A stretch of 64,000 bases of DNA from Verrucomicrobiota bacterium (GTDB lineage: Bacteria; Chlamydiota; Chlamydiia; Chlamydiales; Rhabdochlamydiaceae), in the NCBI GenBank assembly GCA_018239715.1, contig JAFEGW010000003.1:124001-188000 (forward strand), in the 5' to 3' direction. Below are positions 28,562 to 36,855 of this stretch, one piece after another. A program made the translations under genes and the position numbers. Below the pieces are notes generated by a model. The model worked only from the letters and a program-made list of their open reading frames with translations, searched no databases and was not told where the DNA came from. Within the stretch, counting starts at the first letter, position 1; each line of letters opens with the position of its first letter.

Positions 28562-29920
28562 ATGGACATACTCAAGATCAAAGGTGGAAATCGTCTTCAA
28601 GGCAGCGTCAAAGCAGCCGGCGCAAAGAACGCTATTACTAAACTGCTGGTTGCTTCTCTTCTTTCAGATAAACGGTGCGTCTTCTTCAATGTGCCGAATA
28701 TCCTCGATGTAGAAATTACCGTCGATCTTTGCCGAGAAATCGGAAGTACAGTGCATTGGGACAAAAGCGAAGGTGTCATTGAAATTGTCACCCAAGAGTT
28801 AACATCGACTTATATTCCTCAGAGATTTTCCGGCTCCAACCGCATCCCTATTTTAATGATCGGAGCTTTGCTCGGAAGAACCGATGAAGATATTATCGTC
28901 CCGACAGCAGGCGGATGTAAAATCGGTCCGCGGCCTGTCGACTTTCATATCACGGCGATGGAAAAACTCGGCGCCACCATTGAATTCCGCGCGATGAAAA
29001 AAGAAGGCGCTTATTTTGCAAGGGCTCACCATGGCCTCCGCGGAACTTTGATTGAGCTCCCTTATCCTTCTGTGGGTGCCACCGAAAATACCATCTTAGC
29101 TTCCTGCCGTGCGAAAGGCGCCACCGTCATTAAAAATGCCGCTATCGAACCTGAAATTGTCGATCTCGTCCTTTTTCTCCAAAAGCTCGGCGTTGCGATT
29201 GCTGTCGATGTGGATCGTACGATCCGCATCACACCTGCCCAAGAGTTTTTCGAAGTCGAGCATCACGTCATGACAGACCGGATCGAAGCTGCATCGCTCG
29301 GTATGGCGGCCATCAGCACCCAAGGTAATGTGTTTGTCGAAGGCGCTCAACACTCCCACATGATTACCTTTTTAAATAAGCTGCGCGAGATCGGCGCAGG
29401 ATTTAATGTGAGAAATAACGGCATCGAATTCTTTTATCGCGGCCCCTTAAAAGGCGGTATTCTGTTAGAAACCGATGTCCATCCCGGCTTCTTGACCGAC
29501 TGGCAGCAACCGTTTGTGGCTCTGCTGACCCAAGCGCAAGGCCATTCCATTGTCCACGAGACAGTTTATGAAAACCGCTTTGGTTATACCGAGACCTTAA
29601 AAGAGATGGGGGCTGATATTCAGCACTTTACTCATTGCCTGGGAAGCGTCCAATGCCGTTTCAAAGCCCAGAATTATTGCCATAGCATCGTCGTCAAAGG
29701 GCCCACACCTTTAGTCTCTAAAGATATTACGATCCCCGACCTGCGGGCCGGCTTTGCTTACGTGATCGCTGCTCTCATGGCTCCCGATACCAGCCTGATT
29801 TCGGGCGCCCATTTCTTAGATAGAGGATATGAAAATTTGGTCCAAAAGCTCCTCTCCATGGGAGCCGAGGTCTCCCGTGAAGGGGCCCCAGCCAAAAAAC
29901 CTGCCGCTGCCGTCGCTTAA
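28562..29920 (+). CDS. murA: UDP-N-acetylglucosamine 1-carboxyvinyltransferase
   Basis: MurA transfers enolpyruvate to UDP-GlcNAc, the first committed step of peptidoglycan synthesis. The protein is 452 residues from the ATG at 28562; an upstream TTG-type start inside the ATP-grasp gene is less likely because MDILKIKGGNRLQGSV aligns with the family N-terminus. Motifs: KAAGAKNAITKLL (K-N-A substrate loop), AGGCKIGPRPVDFH (catalytic loop), SVGATENTI, EPEIVDL and a tail VMAP-like LMAPDTSLISG. The loop keeps the catalytic Cys (GGCxIGxRP), unlike C. trachomatis MurA, where Asp is reported and gives fosfomycin resistance. No ribosome-binding site is seen. The C-terminus carries an Ala/Pro/Lys-rich tail. 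Confidence 0.95.
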   Translation: MDILKIKGGNRLQGSVKAAGAKNAITKLLVASLLSDKRCVFFNVPNILDVEITVDLCREIGSTVHWDKSEGVIEIVTQELTSTYIPQRFSGSNRIPILMIGALLGRTDEDIIVPTAGGCKIGPRPVDFHITAMEKLGATIEFRAMKKEGAYFARAHHGLRGTLIELPYPSVGATENTILASCRAKGATVIKNAAIEPEIVDLVLFLQKLGVAIAVDVDRTIRITPAQEFFEVEHHVMTDRIEAASLGMAAISTQGNVFVEGAQHSHMITFLNKLREIGAGFNVRNNGIEFFYRGPLKGGILLETDVHPGFLTDWQQPFVALLTQAQGHSIVHETVYENRFGYTETLKEMGADIQHFTHCLGSVQCRFKAQNYCHSIVVKGPTPLVSKDITIPDLRAGFAYVIAALMAPDTSLISGAHFLDRGYENLVQKLLSMGAEVSREGAPAKKPAAAVA

Positions 29921-29971
29921 AAAAGTTTTTAGCTACGCAAATACTCCTCTACCCCTTAAAATAGCTGGGCT

Positions 29972-30961
29972 ATGATCGAGTGGAGACAGATACAACGTCA
30001 AAACTTTACTTGTTGGAAGAAGCTCGCGGAATTTCTCGAGCTTGATCCAGTTTATTTTCCTGCGATCTTAAAAGATTCACATTTCCCTTTGAACCTTCCC
30101 TTACGACTCGCTCAAAAAATACAGAAGAATCGCTGGGATGATCCGATTCTCCGTCAATTTCTTCCCCTTGAAATAGAAAAAGAAATCGTACCAGGTTTTC
30201 AACAAGACCCTGTGGGAGATTTTGAAGCTCGCAAATCGAGCAAACTCTTAAAAAAATATCAGGGCCGCGCCCTGTTAGTCTGCACCAGCAGTTGTGCGAT
30301 GAATTGCCGTTTCTGCTTCCGCCAAAATTACGACTATGAAACTCAAGATAAAGAATTCGATGAAGAACTCGAGCGCATTCGGCAAGACTCCTCGCTAACA
30401 GAAATTATCCTCAGCGGAGGGGATCCTCTCTCCCTCTCGAATGAAACCCTCAGCCGTTTGATCGAAAGATTAGATGTCATTCCGCATTTGGAAAGACTCC
30501 GGTTCCATACCCGCTTCCCCGTCGGTATCCCCGAAAGAATTGATGAAGGCTTTCTCTCCCTTCTGGCTAAAACCAATCTTCAGATCTTCTTTGTCATCCA
30601 CACCAACCATCCCGGCGAGCTTGACGCGCAAGTAGCTGCCTCGCTGAAAAAAATTCAAAAGCTGGGAATTCCTGTTCTCAATCAGACCGTGCTTCTCCGC
30701 GGAGTGAATGATCATGTCTCAACATTGAAAGAGCTCTGTGAGAAGCTCGCCCGCCATGGTATTCTTCCCTACTACTTGCATCAATTAGATCGCGTGCAAG
30801 GTTCTAGCCATTTTGAAGTCTCCGAAGAAGAAGGCAGGGCGCTGATCGCTCAGCTGACCGAGCTAATGTCAGGATATGCCGTTCCCAAATATGTGAAAGA
30901 AGAAGCAGGCGAGCCTTCTAAAACACCGCTGCTGGATAGTATTTCTTCTGCCTGTAATTAG
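29972..30961 (+). CDS. epmB: EF-P beta-lysylation protein EpmB / lysine 2,3-aminomutase family radical SAM enzyme
   Basis: This 329-residue radical SAM protein carries CAMNCRFCFR (C-x3-C-x2-C cluster motif, from about residue 105), ILSGGDPLSL, RFHTRFPVGIPERI and VLLRGVNDHVSTLKEL, all typical of KamA/EpmB (YjeK). EpmB converts lysine to beta-lysine for EpmA to attach to elongation factor P. The length fits EpmB better than the longer clostridial KamA. Neither epmA nor efp lies in the window. The gene follows murA by 51 bp and may share its transcript. Confidence 0.88.
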   Translation: MIEWRQIQRQNFTCWKKLAEFLELDPVYFPAILKDSHFPLNLPLRLAQKIQKNRWDDPILRQFLPLEIEKEIVPGFQQDPVGDFEARKSSKLLKKYQGRALLVCTSSCAMNCRFCFRQNYDYETQDKEFDEELERIRQDSSLTEIILSGGDPLSLSNETLSRLIERLDVIPHLERLRFHTRFPVGIPERIDEGFLSLLAKTNLQIFFVIHTNHPGELDAQVAASLKKIQKLGIPVLNQTVLLRGVNDHVSTLKELCEKLARHGILPYYLHQLDRVQGSSHFEVSEEEGRALIAQLTELMSGYAVPKYVKEEAGEPSKTPLLDSISSACN

Positions 30962-31031
30962 GGCACTAATTTTTTGCGCATATACTCGTATCGCAGGGCA
31001 GTTTCAGGCTTACAGGAAACAGTCTATATAA

Positions 31032-33743
31032 TTAGGGTCGTTTTGTTAGACCCTCAAAAGTTAACAAAGCTCTCTTAGCAGTATCATAGCCTTGCTCAGC
31101 GGCTTTTCGAAGCCATTTTATACCTTCTTGATAGTCTTGACCCACTCCATTGCCACTTAGATAACAAAGTCCTAGGCTAGTCTGAGCATCAGGTAAACCC
31201 TGTTCAGCGGGTTTTCGAAACCACTTCACAGCTTCTTGATAGTTGCGATTCACACCTTGCCCCTCAGAATAGCAAAGTCCTAGGCTAGTTTGAGCCTCAA
31301 GATGATCCCTCTCTGCTGCTTTTTGAAACCATTTTACAGCTTCTTTTTCATCTCGAGCTACTCCTTGGCCTTTAAGATAGCAAAGCCCTAAGTTGAATTG
31401 AGCATCAGTGTTTAACAGTTCAGCTTTTTGAAACCATTTTACAGCTTCTTTTTCATCTCGAGCTACTCCTTGGCCTTTAAGATAGCAAAGCCCTAAGTTG
31501 AATTGGGCACCCGCGTCAAACTCCTCAGCGGCTTCTCGAAACCATTTCAAAGCTTCTTGATAGTTTTGAACCACCCCATAGCCTTTGAGATAGCAGATCC
31601 CTAAACTGTCCTTAGCACTATCATTTCCCTGCTCAACGGCTTTTCGAAACCATTTTATAGCTTCTTGATAGTCCTGAGCTACACCTTGGCCTTTGAGATA
31701 ACAAAGTCCTAAGCTGTTTTGAGCATTCGCATCTCCCTGCTCAACGGCTTTTCGAAACCATTTTACAGCTTCTTTTTCGTTTCTAGTCACCATTCTTCCT
31801 TTAAGATAGCAACTTCCTAAGACGTATTGTGCACTATCATCTCCCTGCTCAGCGGCTTTCCGATACCACTTCATACCTTCTTCCACGTCTGGAGCCACAC
31901 CTCTGCCAGAGGCATAGCACATTCCTAATCGGGTTTGAGCATTTAGTTGTCCCTGCTCAGCGGCTGTTCGAAAGCATTTCACAGCTTCTTTATCATCCCT
32001 AGGTACTCCCCATCCCCAAAGATAGCATACACCTTGAGCAACAAGATGCTTTTGTTTTGCAGCTTTTTGACACCATTCTTCTGCCTTTTTACGGTCTTGT
32101 ACTGTCCCTTTTCCATTTATATAACATTCCGACAATTGAAATTGTGCCTCTATATGGCCAAGTTCAGCAGCTTTTAGATAATAATTAAAGGCTTGTACTA
32201 AATTTCCTGACTTTTTGAAACTGGACCCTTTCTGATACTCCTCCTCTCCTAAAACACTATCCATCCTATACTGAGCGACGGAAGAAGGTGTACCCAAGTT
32301 GAAAGATTGAACGGGTTTTGGCGGAATTTTTGGAGCTGCAGAAGGAACACCAAAGACCACGGGTGGAGGGGGAAGGCCAGCGGCAAGGGATGCTCTCCAA
32401 AGAGATGAAGGGGATGTGTTTACTCCTGCAGGTGGAGGAGGGAGCATTACAGAGCTACTTGAGAATTGAGCCTGACTCTCTTTTCTTTGTCTTAATAACA
32501 TATTTGCTACAGAAGGATTATAGCTTCCTCCAATGGGAATGATCCTTTTAGCAAGATTAAAAAATTTTTGATTCTCGGCATCGAGAGGCGTATCGTCTGG
32601 AAGAGTGACAACTTCTTCGGTTTTAGCTACGAGGTATTTTGAAAGAGCTTCATCGTCGAGAATTTCGGATTTATTTTGGAGCTCAAGGAGTAAGTTCAAG
32701 AGATCTCCTGTGTTCTCTTTAACTTTATTAGATGATGTCTTCCCTTTTTCGGAACCTGGAGCTGAGAGAGGTTTTACAGGATTTGCAAGAACTATGGGGA
32801 GTTGAGGAGGAGCTAGGGTCTTCAGAGAAGTTGTTGTTTCCGAAGCAACACTAGCTACTGTACTGGGAAGAACTGATGCTACAGATATTTCAGATTCTAA
32901 GATTTTGACAGCTTCTGCTGCAGTGGGTCTTTTGGAACTTTCGTCTCGGCATCTTTCGATTAAAGCTTTAATGGGAGCAGGGACTCCTTCGGGAATCGGC
33001 TCTTTATGACCTTGTATGATCCACATACTCACAATAGCATCGTTCCTCTGCTCAGCAAACGGGAAGGCTTTGGTAGCGATTTCCAAGAGGACCAAACCGT
33101 AGGAGTACATATCGGTCTTTGTCGAATGCTGCTTGACCTCTCCTTTGAGGAGTTCGGGAGGATTATAACGCATGGTACCGACGACATCGGACTGGCCGGC
33201 ATTGGCAAGACTTGTTTCAAGCTTGAGCTTGGACAAGCCAAAATCGGAAATTTTGGCTTGGAGGTTGGCATCTAATAAGACATTGAGGCCTTTTAAGTCC
33301 CGGTGGATAATAGGAGGCTCACAGCTATGCAAATACCAGAGGCCTCGAGCTATTTCTAATGCAATTCTTTTTCGATGAACCCATCCTTCGACTTCAAGAG
33401 AAGGAGTTCTTAACCATTTATGCAAGTCACCTTTTGCACAATACTCCAACACGATGCAATAGTTGCCAGGTTCGGTGCAGACTTTATAAAAACTGACAAT
33501 ATGCGGATGTCGAAGTTCAGACATCAATTTTGCTTCTTTGCGAAATCCTTTGATATCTTCAGAGGCTAGTTCATTAATTTTTAATTTTTTGATGGCTACA
33601 GCAGATCCTTTCCAAGCCCCTTGATAAACTGTGCCAAATCCTCCTTTGCCAAGTTCGCGACCAAAGGTTAAATCAGAATAACGAACTTCGATGGAAACTT
33701 GATGAAGGGGAGTTTTGGGTGAAGGCTGGATTTTTTGTGCCAT
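31032..33743 (-). CDS. Eukaryote-like protein kinase with C-terminal Sel1 repeats
   Basis: The 903-residue protein has an N-terminal kinase domain of tyrosine-kinase-like (TKL) type (about 22-285): glycine loop GKGGFGTVY (32-40), VAIKK (Lys52), catalytic loop HRDLKGLNVLL, DFGLSK, and a PPE-type activation segment end (YNPPELLKG). A Pro/Ser-rich linker (about 290-500) follows, then roughly ten Sel1-like repeats (about 515-895) with the pattern A-Q-x-x-L-G-x-C-Y-x-x-G-x-G-V. All catalytic residues are present, so it should phosphorylate Ser/Thr or Tyr. No membrane segment or signal peptide is visible; such kinase-Sel1 fusions in amoeba-associated bacteria are candidate secreted effectors. GGAGG eight bases upstream and a strong promoter support the start. 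Two Sel1 units are nearly identical at DNA level, a sign of recent duplication. Confidence 0.9.
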   Translation of the reverse strand: MAQKIQPSPKTPLHQVSIEVRYSDLTFGRELGKGGFGTVYQGAWKGSAVAIKKLKINELASEDIKGFRKEAKLMSELRHPHIVSFYKVCTEPGNYCIVLEYCAKGDLHKWLRTPSLEVEGWVHRKRIALEIARGLWYLHSCEPPIIHRDLKGLNVLLDANLQAKISDFGLSKLKLETSLANAGQSDVVGTMRYNPPELLKGEVKQHSTKTDMYSYGLVLLEIATKAFPFAEQRNDAIVSMWIIQGHKEPIPEGVPAPIKALIERCRDESSKRPTAAEAVKILESEISVASVLPSTVASVASETTTSLKTLAPPQLPIVLANPVKPLSAPGSEKGKTSSNKVKENTGDLLNLLLELQNKSEILDDEALSKYLVAKTEEVVTLPDDTPLDAENQKFFNLAKRIIPIGGSYNPSVANMLLRQRKESQAQFSSSSVMLPPPPAGVNTSPSSLWRASLAAGLPPPPVVFGVPSAAPKIPPKPVQSFNLGTPSSVAQYRMDSVLGEEEYQKGSSFKKSGNLVQAFNYYLKAAELGHIEAQFQLSECYINGKGTVQDRKKAEEWCQKAAKQKHLVAQGVCYLWGWGVPRDDKEAVKCFRTAAEQGQLNAQTRLGMCYASGRGVAPDVEEGMKWYRKAAEQGDDSAQYVLGSCYLKGRMVTRNEKEAVKWFRKAVEQGDANAQNSLGLCYLKGQGVAQDYQEAIKWFRKAVEQGNDSAKDSLGICYLKGYGVVQNYQEALKWFREAAEEFDAGAQFNLGLCYLKGQGVARDEKEAVKWFQKAELLNTDAQFNLGLCYLKGQGVARDEKEAVKWFQKAAERDHLEAQTSLGLCYSEGQGVNRNYQEAVKWFRKPAEQGLPDAQTSLGLCYLSGNGVGQDYQEGIKWLRKAAEQGYDTAKRALLTFEGLTKRP
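31318..31505. repeat. Recent tandem duplication of a Sel1 unit inside the kinase gene
   Basis: An 83-bp stretch at 31318-31400 recurs without change at 31423-31505, a period of 105 bp (35 codons). The other Sel1 units have diverged far more and mostly have a 36-codon period, so this copy is recent and the array may vary in length between strains. Confidence 0.85.
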
Positions 33744-33762
33744 AAATTTTTCCTCCGCTGAA

Positions 33763-33792
33763 ATTATAAGAATAAAAGAGTTATTTACTCAA
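33763..33792 (-). promoter_or_regulatory. Sigma-70-like promoter of the kinase-Sel1 gene
   Basis: On the minus strand TTGAGT (33792-33787), 18 bp, TATAAT (33768-33763). Transcription would start near 33756, about 13 nt before the ATG and just including the GGAGG site. The rest of the 210-bp gap to the next gene (33793-33954) is AT-rich with no other feature that I can support. Confidence 0.6.
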
Positions 33793-33954
33793 GATTGTTA
33801 TCTTGATCTATTAGATTTCAAATTGGACCTCGTGATGGTTTGGATGAAAAAACCTATTTTCATTTTTCATCAAGGGTCCTTTTATATAACTGATTAACCC
33901 CTTTACTTTTTATGGACTAGTTGGTGGAGAATAGTTCATTTCCTCTGCCTGACC

Positions 33955-34454
33955 TTAAGGCTGCGATAATTTTTTGCGCATATAGAGGGCATCGTGACCG
34001 CCGTAGAGTTTTTCAACTTTACCAATTTGGACGTAGCCGAGCTTCTTATAAAATTCCACAGCTTGAAACGGAAGTGTTTCAAGCTGGGAATGAGTACAAC
34101 CTTGTTTAATGCCCTCTGCTTCAGCAGCAAGCAGGAGCTTGGTGCCGTAGTCTTGATGCCTTAGATGCTCAGCTACCCAAAGTGTATCTATACAAAGTAA
34201 GCCTATTCCAGGCCGCATCCAAGCTATTATTCCACCCTCGACTTTCTGATTTTCATTTTTAAGGCAAATCATGAAGGGAATTGTTTTTATATTCCCGAAA
34301 AAAGAGTGTTTAATTCCCCTAATCCTCGGTTGATAATCTCGGCATCTTTTTCCTCGATTTCATAATCTACATGGATCGTATAGGGACTCATATTTTGGCT
34401 ATAGGCTACAGATGTAAATATCAATAAAACTGCTAGAAAACAGTTTTTCAGCAT
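33955..34454 (-). pseudogene. GNAT acetyltransferase with N-terminal signal peptide, broken by a frameshift
   Basis: Two adjacent frames join into one GNAT protein. The first part (from 34454, AAGGAG seven bases upstream) encodes a signal peptide MLKNCFLAVLLIFTSVAYS and then TIHVDYEIEEKDAEIINRGL, the usual start of this GNAT subfamily, ending early at a TAA. The second frame continues with NIKTIPFMICLKNENQKV, the acetyl-CoA region WVAEHLRHQDYGTKLL (R/Q-x-x-G-x-G/A-like), and ends ETLPFQAVEFYKKLGYVQIG...YMRKKL. The break is at a run of six T (plus-strand A6, 34298-34303); seven T would restore one frame (NTLFFGNIK). It may be a pseudogene, a sequencing error, or a homopolymer switch. A signal peptide on a GNAT enzyme is itself odd, since acetyl-CoA is cytoplasmic. 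Confidence 0.75.
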
Positions 34455-34487
34455 AAGGACGCTCCTTTTATAGCACAATCACTACGG

Positions 34488-34955
34488 CTATTTCTTAGCA
34501 AAGAGCTGAGTCGCTCGCTTGAGCACTTCTTTCGGGCTGACTTTTTCTTTGGGTGTTGCTATCGACCAGATGTGTCCGAAAGGATCTTCGAGCTGACCAT
34601 AACGATCTCCCCAAAAAGCATCCATCACAGGCATTTTCACTTTAGCGCCTGCTTTGACAGCTTGTGCAAAGGATTTATCGACATCTTTGACCAGCAGGTG
34701 AAGAGTATTCGTTGTCCCATTTAACGTATGAGGAGATTGAACGCCACACTCTCCAGAGGAGGGGAATTCATCCGATAGCATGAGAAAAGAATCTCCAATC
34801 TTCAGTTGAGCATGCATGATTTTGCCATTGGGCATGTCGATGCGGTAGGTCACTTCTGCATTGAAGGCTTTTTTATAAAACTCGATGGCTTTAGCAGCCC
34901 CTTTAATTGAAATATACGGTGTTAATGTCCCTAATTTTTGTTCTTTTTTTGCCAT
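34488..34955 (-). CDS. VOC family (PhnB/glyoxalase-like) protein
   Basis: A 155-residue protein with the two-module vicinal-oxygen-chelate fold: LTPYISIKGAAKAIEFYKKA at the start, MPNGKIMHAQLKIGDSFLML (first metal/hinge strands), LHLLVKDVDKSFAQAVKAGA at the second module and WGDRYGQLEDPFGHIWSIAT at the end (the D-P-F-G-x-x-W signature). It belongs to the PhnB/3-demethylubiquinone-like group whose members bind metals, bleomycin-like drugs or methylated lipids; function unknown. AGGAGG four bases before the ATG supports the start. It is 33 bp upstream of the broken acetyltransferase on the same strand and may be co-transcribed. Confidence 0.8.
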   Translation of the reverse strand: MAKKEQKLGTLTPYISIKGAAKAIEFYKKAFNAEVTYRIDMPNGKIMHAQLKIGDSFLMLSDEFPSSGECGVQSPHTLNGTTNTLHLLVKDVDKSFAQAVKAGAKVKMPVMDAFWGDRYGQLEDPFGHIWSIATPKEKVSPKEVLKRATQLFAKK

Positions 34956-35067
34956 AGTTCCTCCTAAAAAAGAGAAATTTTATCTCACCAAAGTCTCGGG
35001 AGGCAACAAAAATTATTTTATGCGCAAATTTATTCAAACTTTAAAATAATAGTTACTTGCAAAACGG

Positions 35068-36204
35068 TCAGGCTGAATACTCTACAACAGATCGAGGATC
35101 CGGATTCGGTGTTAAATAGCGATTGGCAAAACTGGGCCAGTCAAAGGGATACAATTTCCCAAAAACACCACCTAAAGAAGTAGCATGTGGCTCATATACA
35201 GAACCGCACCCCAAAATTACCGTGGGTATCTCCCAATCTAAAATGAGTTTTAGAATAGGGTGCACTCCTTGAATTTTAGCATGTTCTAGCCATGGAGCAT
35301 GAGTTTCTTCTAAGTCTGTAACCACAACAATCAATGAATCATGAGCAGTCCCGCCATAGCGCGTCACTTGTGTTTTTTTGTTAGCATAAATTCTTTCAAG
35401 TAAACGAATTAATTTGTCTGGCCGAATCTTATAAATCGATGAGCGCATCTCGGAAGTTGGAGTAAACATATACTCTTGTGTTTTAAAATCCGGCCCATGC
35501 ACATAGGTTGACTCAATATGAAAGAGTTTTCCTTCTATTTTTGCTGTAAAATCCAAACCGTCTCTTCGAAAATACGTGATATCTGTAAATCCCTTCATTA
35601 GCAAGTAAGGCACTGTACGCAACTCCCCAAACATATCATCAATGATTCCGTCTGGATCGGGAGAATTTTTAATTTCAGCCGTGCGTGCTAAGATGCTCGC
35701 CCCGTTTTTAACGTTAGCAAGTGCAATCTCTATTGAATGTTTAATATCTCTCCATGTACGAAGTCCATGCACTTTACTTAAAACCCTTAATAGATTGGAG
35801 TTTTCTGGATTTTCTCTTAATAAGCGAGCTTGGACTAATGAATATAAGCGTGTCCACCACTCTTGTCCTTTTTCGCTGCTATGAATGTGTTCGAAATTAA
35901 ATGGACTCTCTTCTTGAATGAGCGTAGCTGGTTGAACCTCATTTGCACTTGCAGAGGAGGATCCGATGTATTCGAGTATTTTCTGTCTTGTCTCAGCATC
36001 AAAATCATTACCATAAAACCTTAGAAATAATTGCTGCTTCAAGTCAGCTACTGAGTAGATATTACTGTTTTCCCAAATGGCACGAGCAACCAGATACTTG
36101 GAAGTTTCATACATAGAACATCCTATTTTCAAACGTTCCGCAGGGGATTTCTCTTGAAACATTTGACAAATTTTCTTGGCGATATCTGAACTTGTGTCAT
36201 CCAT
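35068..36204 (-). CDS. Two-domain partner of the nucleotidyltransferase; C-terminal part resembles a PD-(D/E)XK nuclease
   Basis: The 378-residue product is not a named family to my knowledge. Residues 1-80 (SPAERLKIGCSMYETSKYLV... FLRFYGNDFD) match a small helical domain that elsewhere is a stand-alone protein encoded beside a nucleotidyltransferase. Residues about 105-370 are separate. They contain GELRTVPYLL (Glu194), YFRRDGLDFTAKIEG (Asp218) and LFHIEST (Glu231-x-Thr233), an order recalling E...D...ExK of restriction-like nucleases with Thr in place of Lys, followed by a helix (KIRPDKLIRLLERI) and a hydrophobic strand LIVVVTDLEE. The nuclease reading is a hypothesis. The start overlaps the nucleotidyltransferase end by 8 bp, so both are coupled. 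The pair is clearly more AT-rich than argS beside it, suggesting horizontal gain. A toxin-antitoxin or defence role is possible. Confidence 0.6.
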   Translation of the reverse strand: MDDTSSDIAKKICQMFQEKSPAERLKIGCSMYETSKYLVARAIWENSNIYSVADLKQQLFLRFYGNDFDAETRQKILEYIGSSSASANEVQPATLIQEESPFNFEHIHSSEKGQEWWTRLYSLVQARLLRENPENSNLLRVLSKVHGLRTWRDIKHSIEIALANVKNGASILARTAEIKNSPDPDGIIDDMFGELRTVPYLLMKGFTDITYFRRDGLDFTAKIEGKLFHIESTYVHGPDFKTQEYMFTPTSEMRSSIYKIRPDKLIRLLERIYANKKTQVTRYGGTAHDSLIVVVTDLEETHAPWLEHAKIQGVHPILKLILDWEIPTVILGCGSVYEPHATSLGGVFGKLYPFDWPSFANRYLTPNPDPRSVVEYSA

Positions 36205-36748
36205 TAGCTTTTACTTTCTCGTAAATATTATTTAATCCAAACTTTTGCACCCATTGTTCAATGTATCCCTTATCAAGATCTTTCGTCGATATTAAGAGAT
36301 TTTTAACATCTTTTATCTGAGTGTCAGACATAATATCCCTCGTCCATATAAGTTTTGATATGATGAGATCTTCAGGAGAAACGATCCAAATTGGAATATT
36401 ATCTAACTCGACTCGTCTTCTTCTTTGAAACTCTGTGATGCGATAATCAGAGTTTTTTCGGACTACAAAATCAACCTTAAAAATTGTGTCGTTATGGATG
36501 ATATTGAACATACCTTGACGCTTAATAGCATCAAAAATGGATGTTTTATCAATATAGAAATCGCTTTGAAAAAGCTGGAAGAACTTTGAAGCATTAATCT
36601 CAAGAATTTCAACTACAATATCTATATCTCTTGTCATCCGTGGTACTGCATAAAAATTAGCAGCTAATGATCCCGTCAACATATAAGGAATTTTGCTATC
36701 TTCGAGTCTTTTGCAGGTAAGCTTTAATATTTCTAGTTCTTCTGACAC
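36197..36748 (-). CDS. Nucleotidyltransferase of the MNT/AbiEii-like type
   Basis: A 183-residue protein with the Pol-beta-type nucleotidyltransferase fold: YMLTGSLAANFYAVPRMTRDIDIVV gives the G-S loop and the D-x-D metal pair (RDID), and TIFKVDFVV supplies the third carboxylate. The C-terminal helices (SPEDLIISKLIWTRD... QIKDVKNLL) are typical of AbiEii/DUF6036-like members, which in toxin-antitoxin systems transfer nucleotides to RNA or to a partner protein. All catalytic residues are kept, so an active enzyme is expected. It is the first gene of a two-gene unit with the 378-residue partner (8-bp overlap). The target is unknown. Confidence 0.75.
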   Translation of the reverse strand: MSEELEILKLTCKRLEDSKIPYMLTGSLAANFYAVPRMTRDIDIVVEILEINASKFFQLFQSDFYIDKTSIFDAIKRQGMFNIIHNDTIFKVDFVVRKNSDYRITEFQRRRRVELDNIPIWIVSPEDLIISKLIWTRDIMSDTQIKDVKNLLISTKDLDKGYIEQWVQKFGLNNIYEKVKANG

Positions 36749-36855
36749 ATTCCTCCGAAGAGCAAAAAATCGAATTTTTAAACCAAAAAAAGGTTCATAC
36801 TAACTTCTTAACCTCTAATTAAATTGTAATTCAATCAGATAAAAACAGCCAGAGA

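Noticed and set aside
34287-34478. Separate small secreted protein
   Set aside because: Its mature part aligns with the N-terminus of the adjacent GNAT frame and ends at the homopolymer frameshift, so it is one half of the broken gene.
35012-35050. AT-only 9-bp inverted repeat (ATTATTTTA / TAAAATAAT) as a terminator
   Set aside because: The 21-nt loop and lack of any G-C pair make a stable hairpin unlikely, although a T-run follows on the minus strand.
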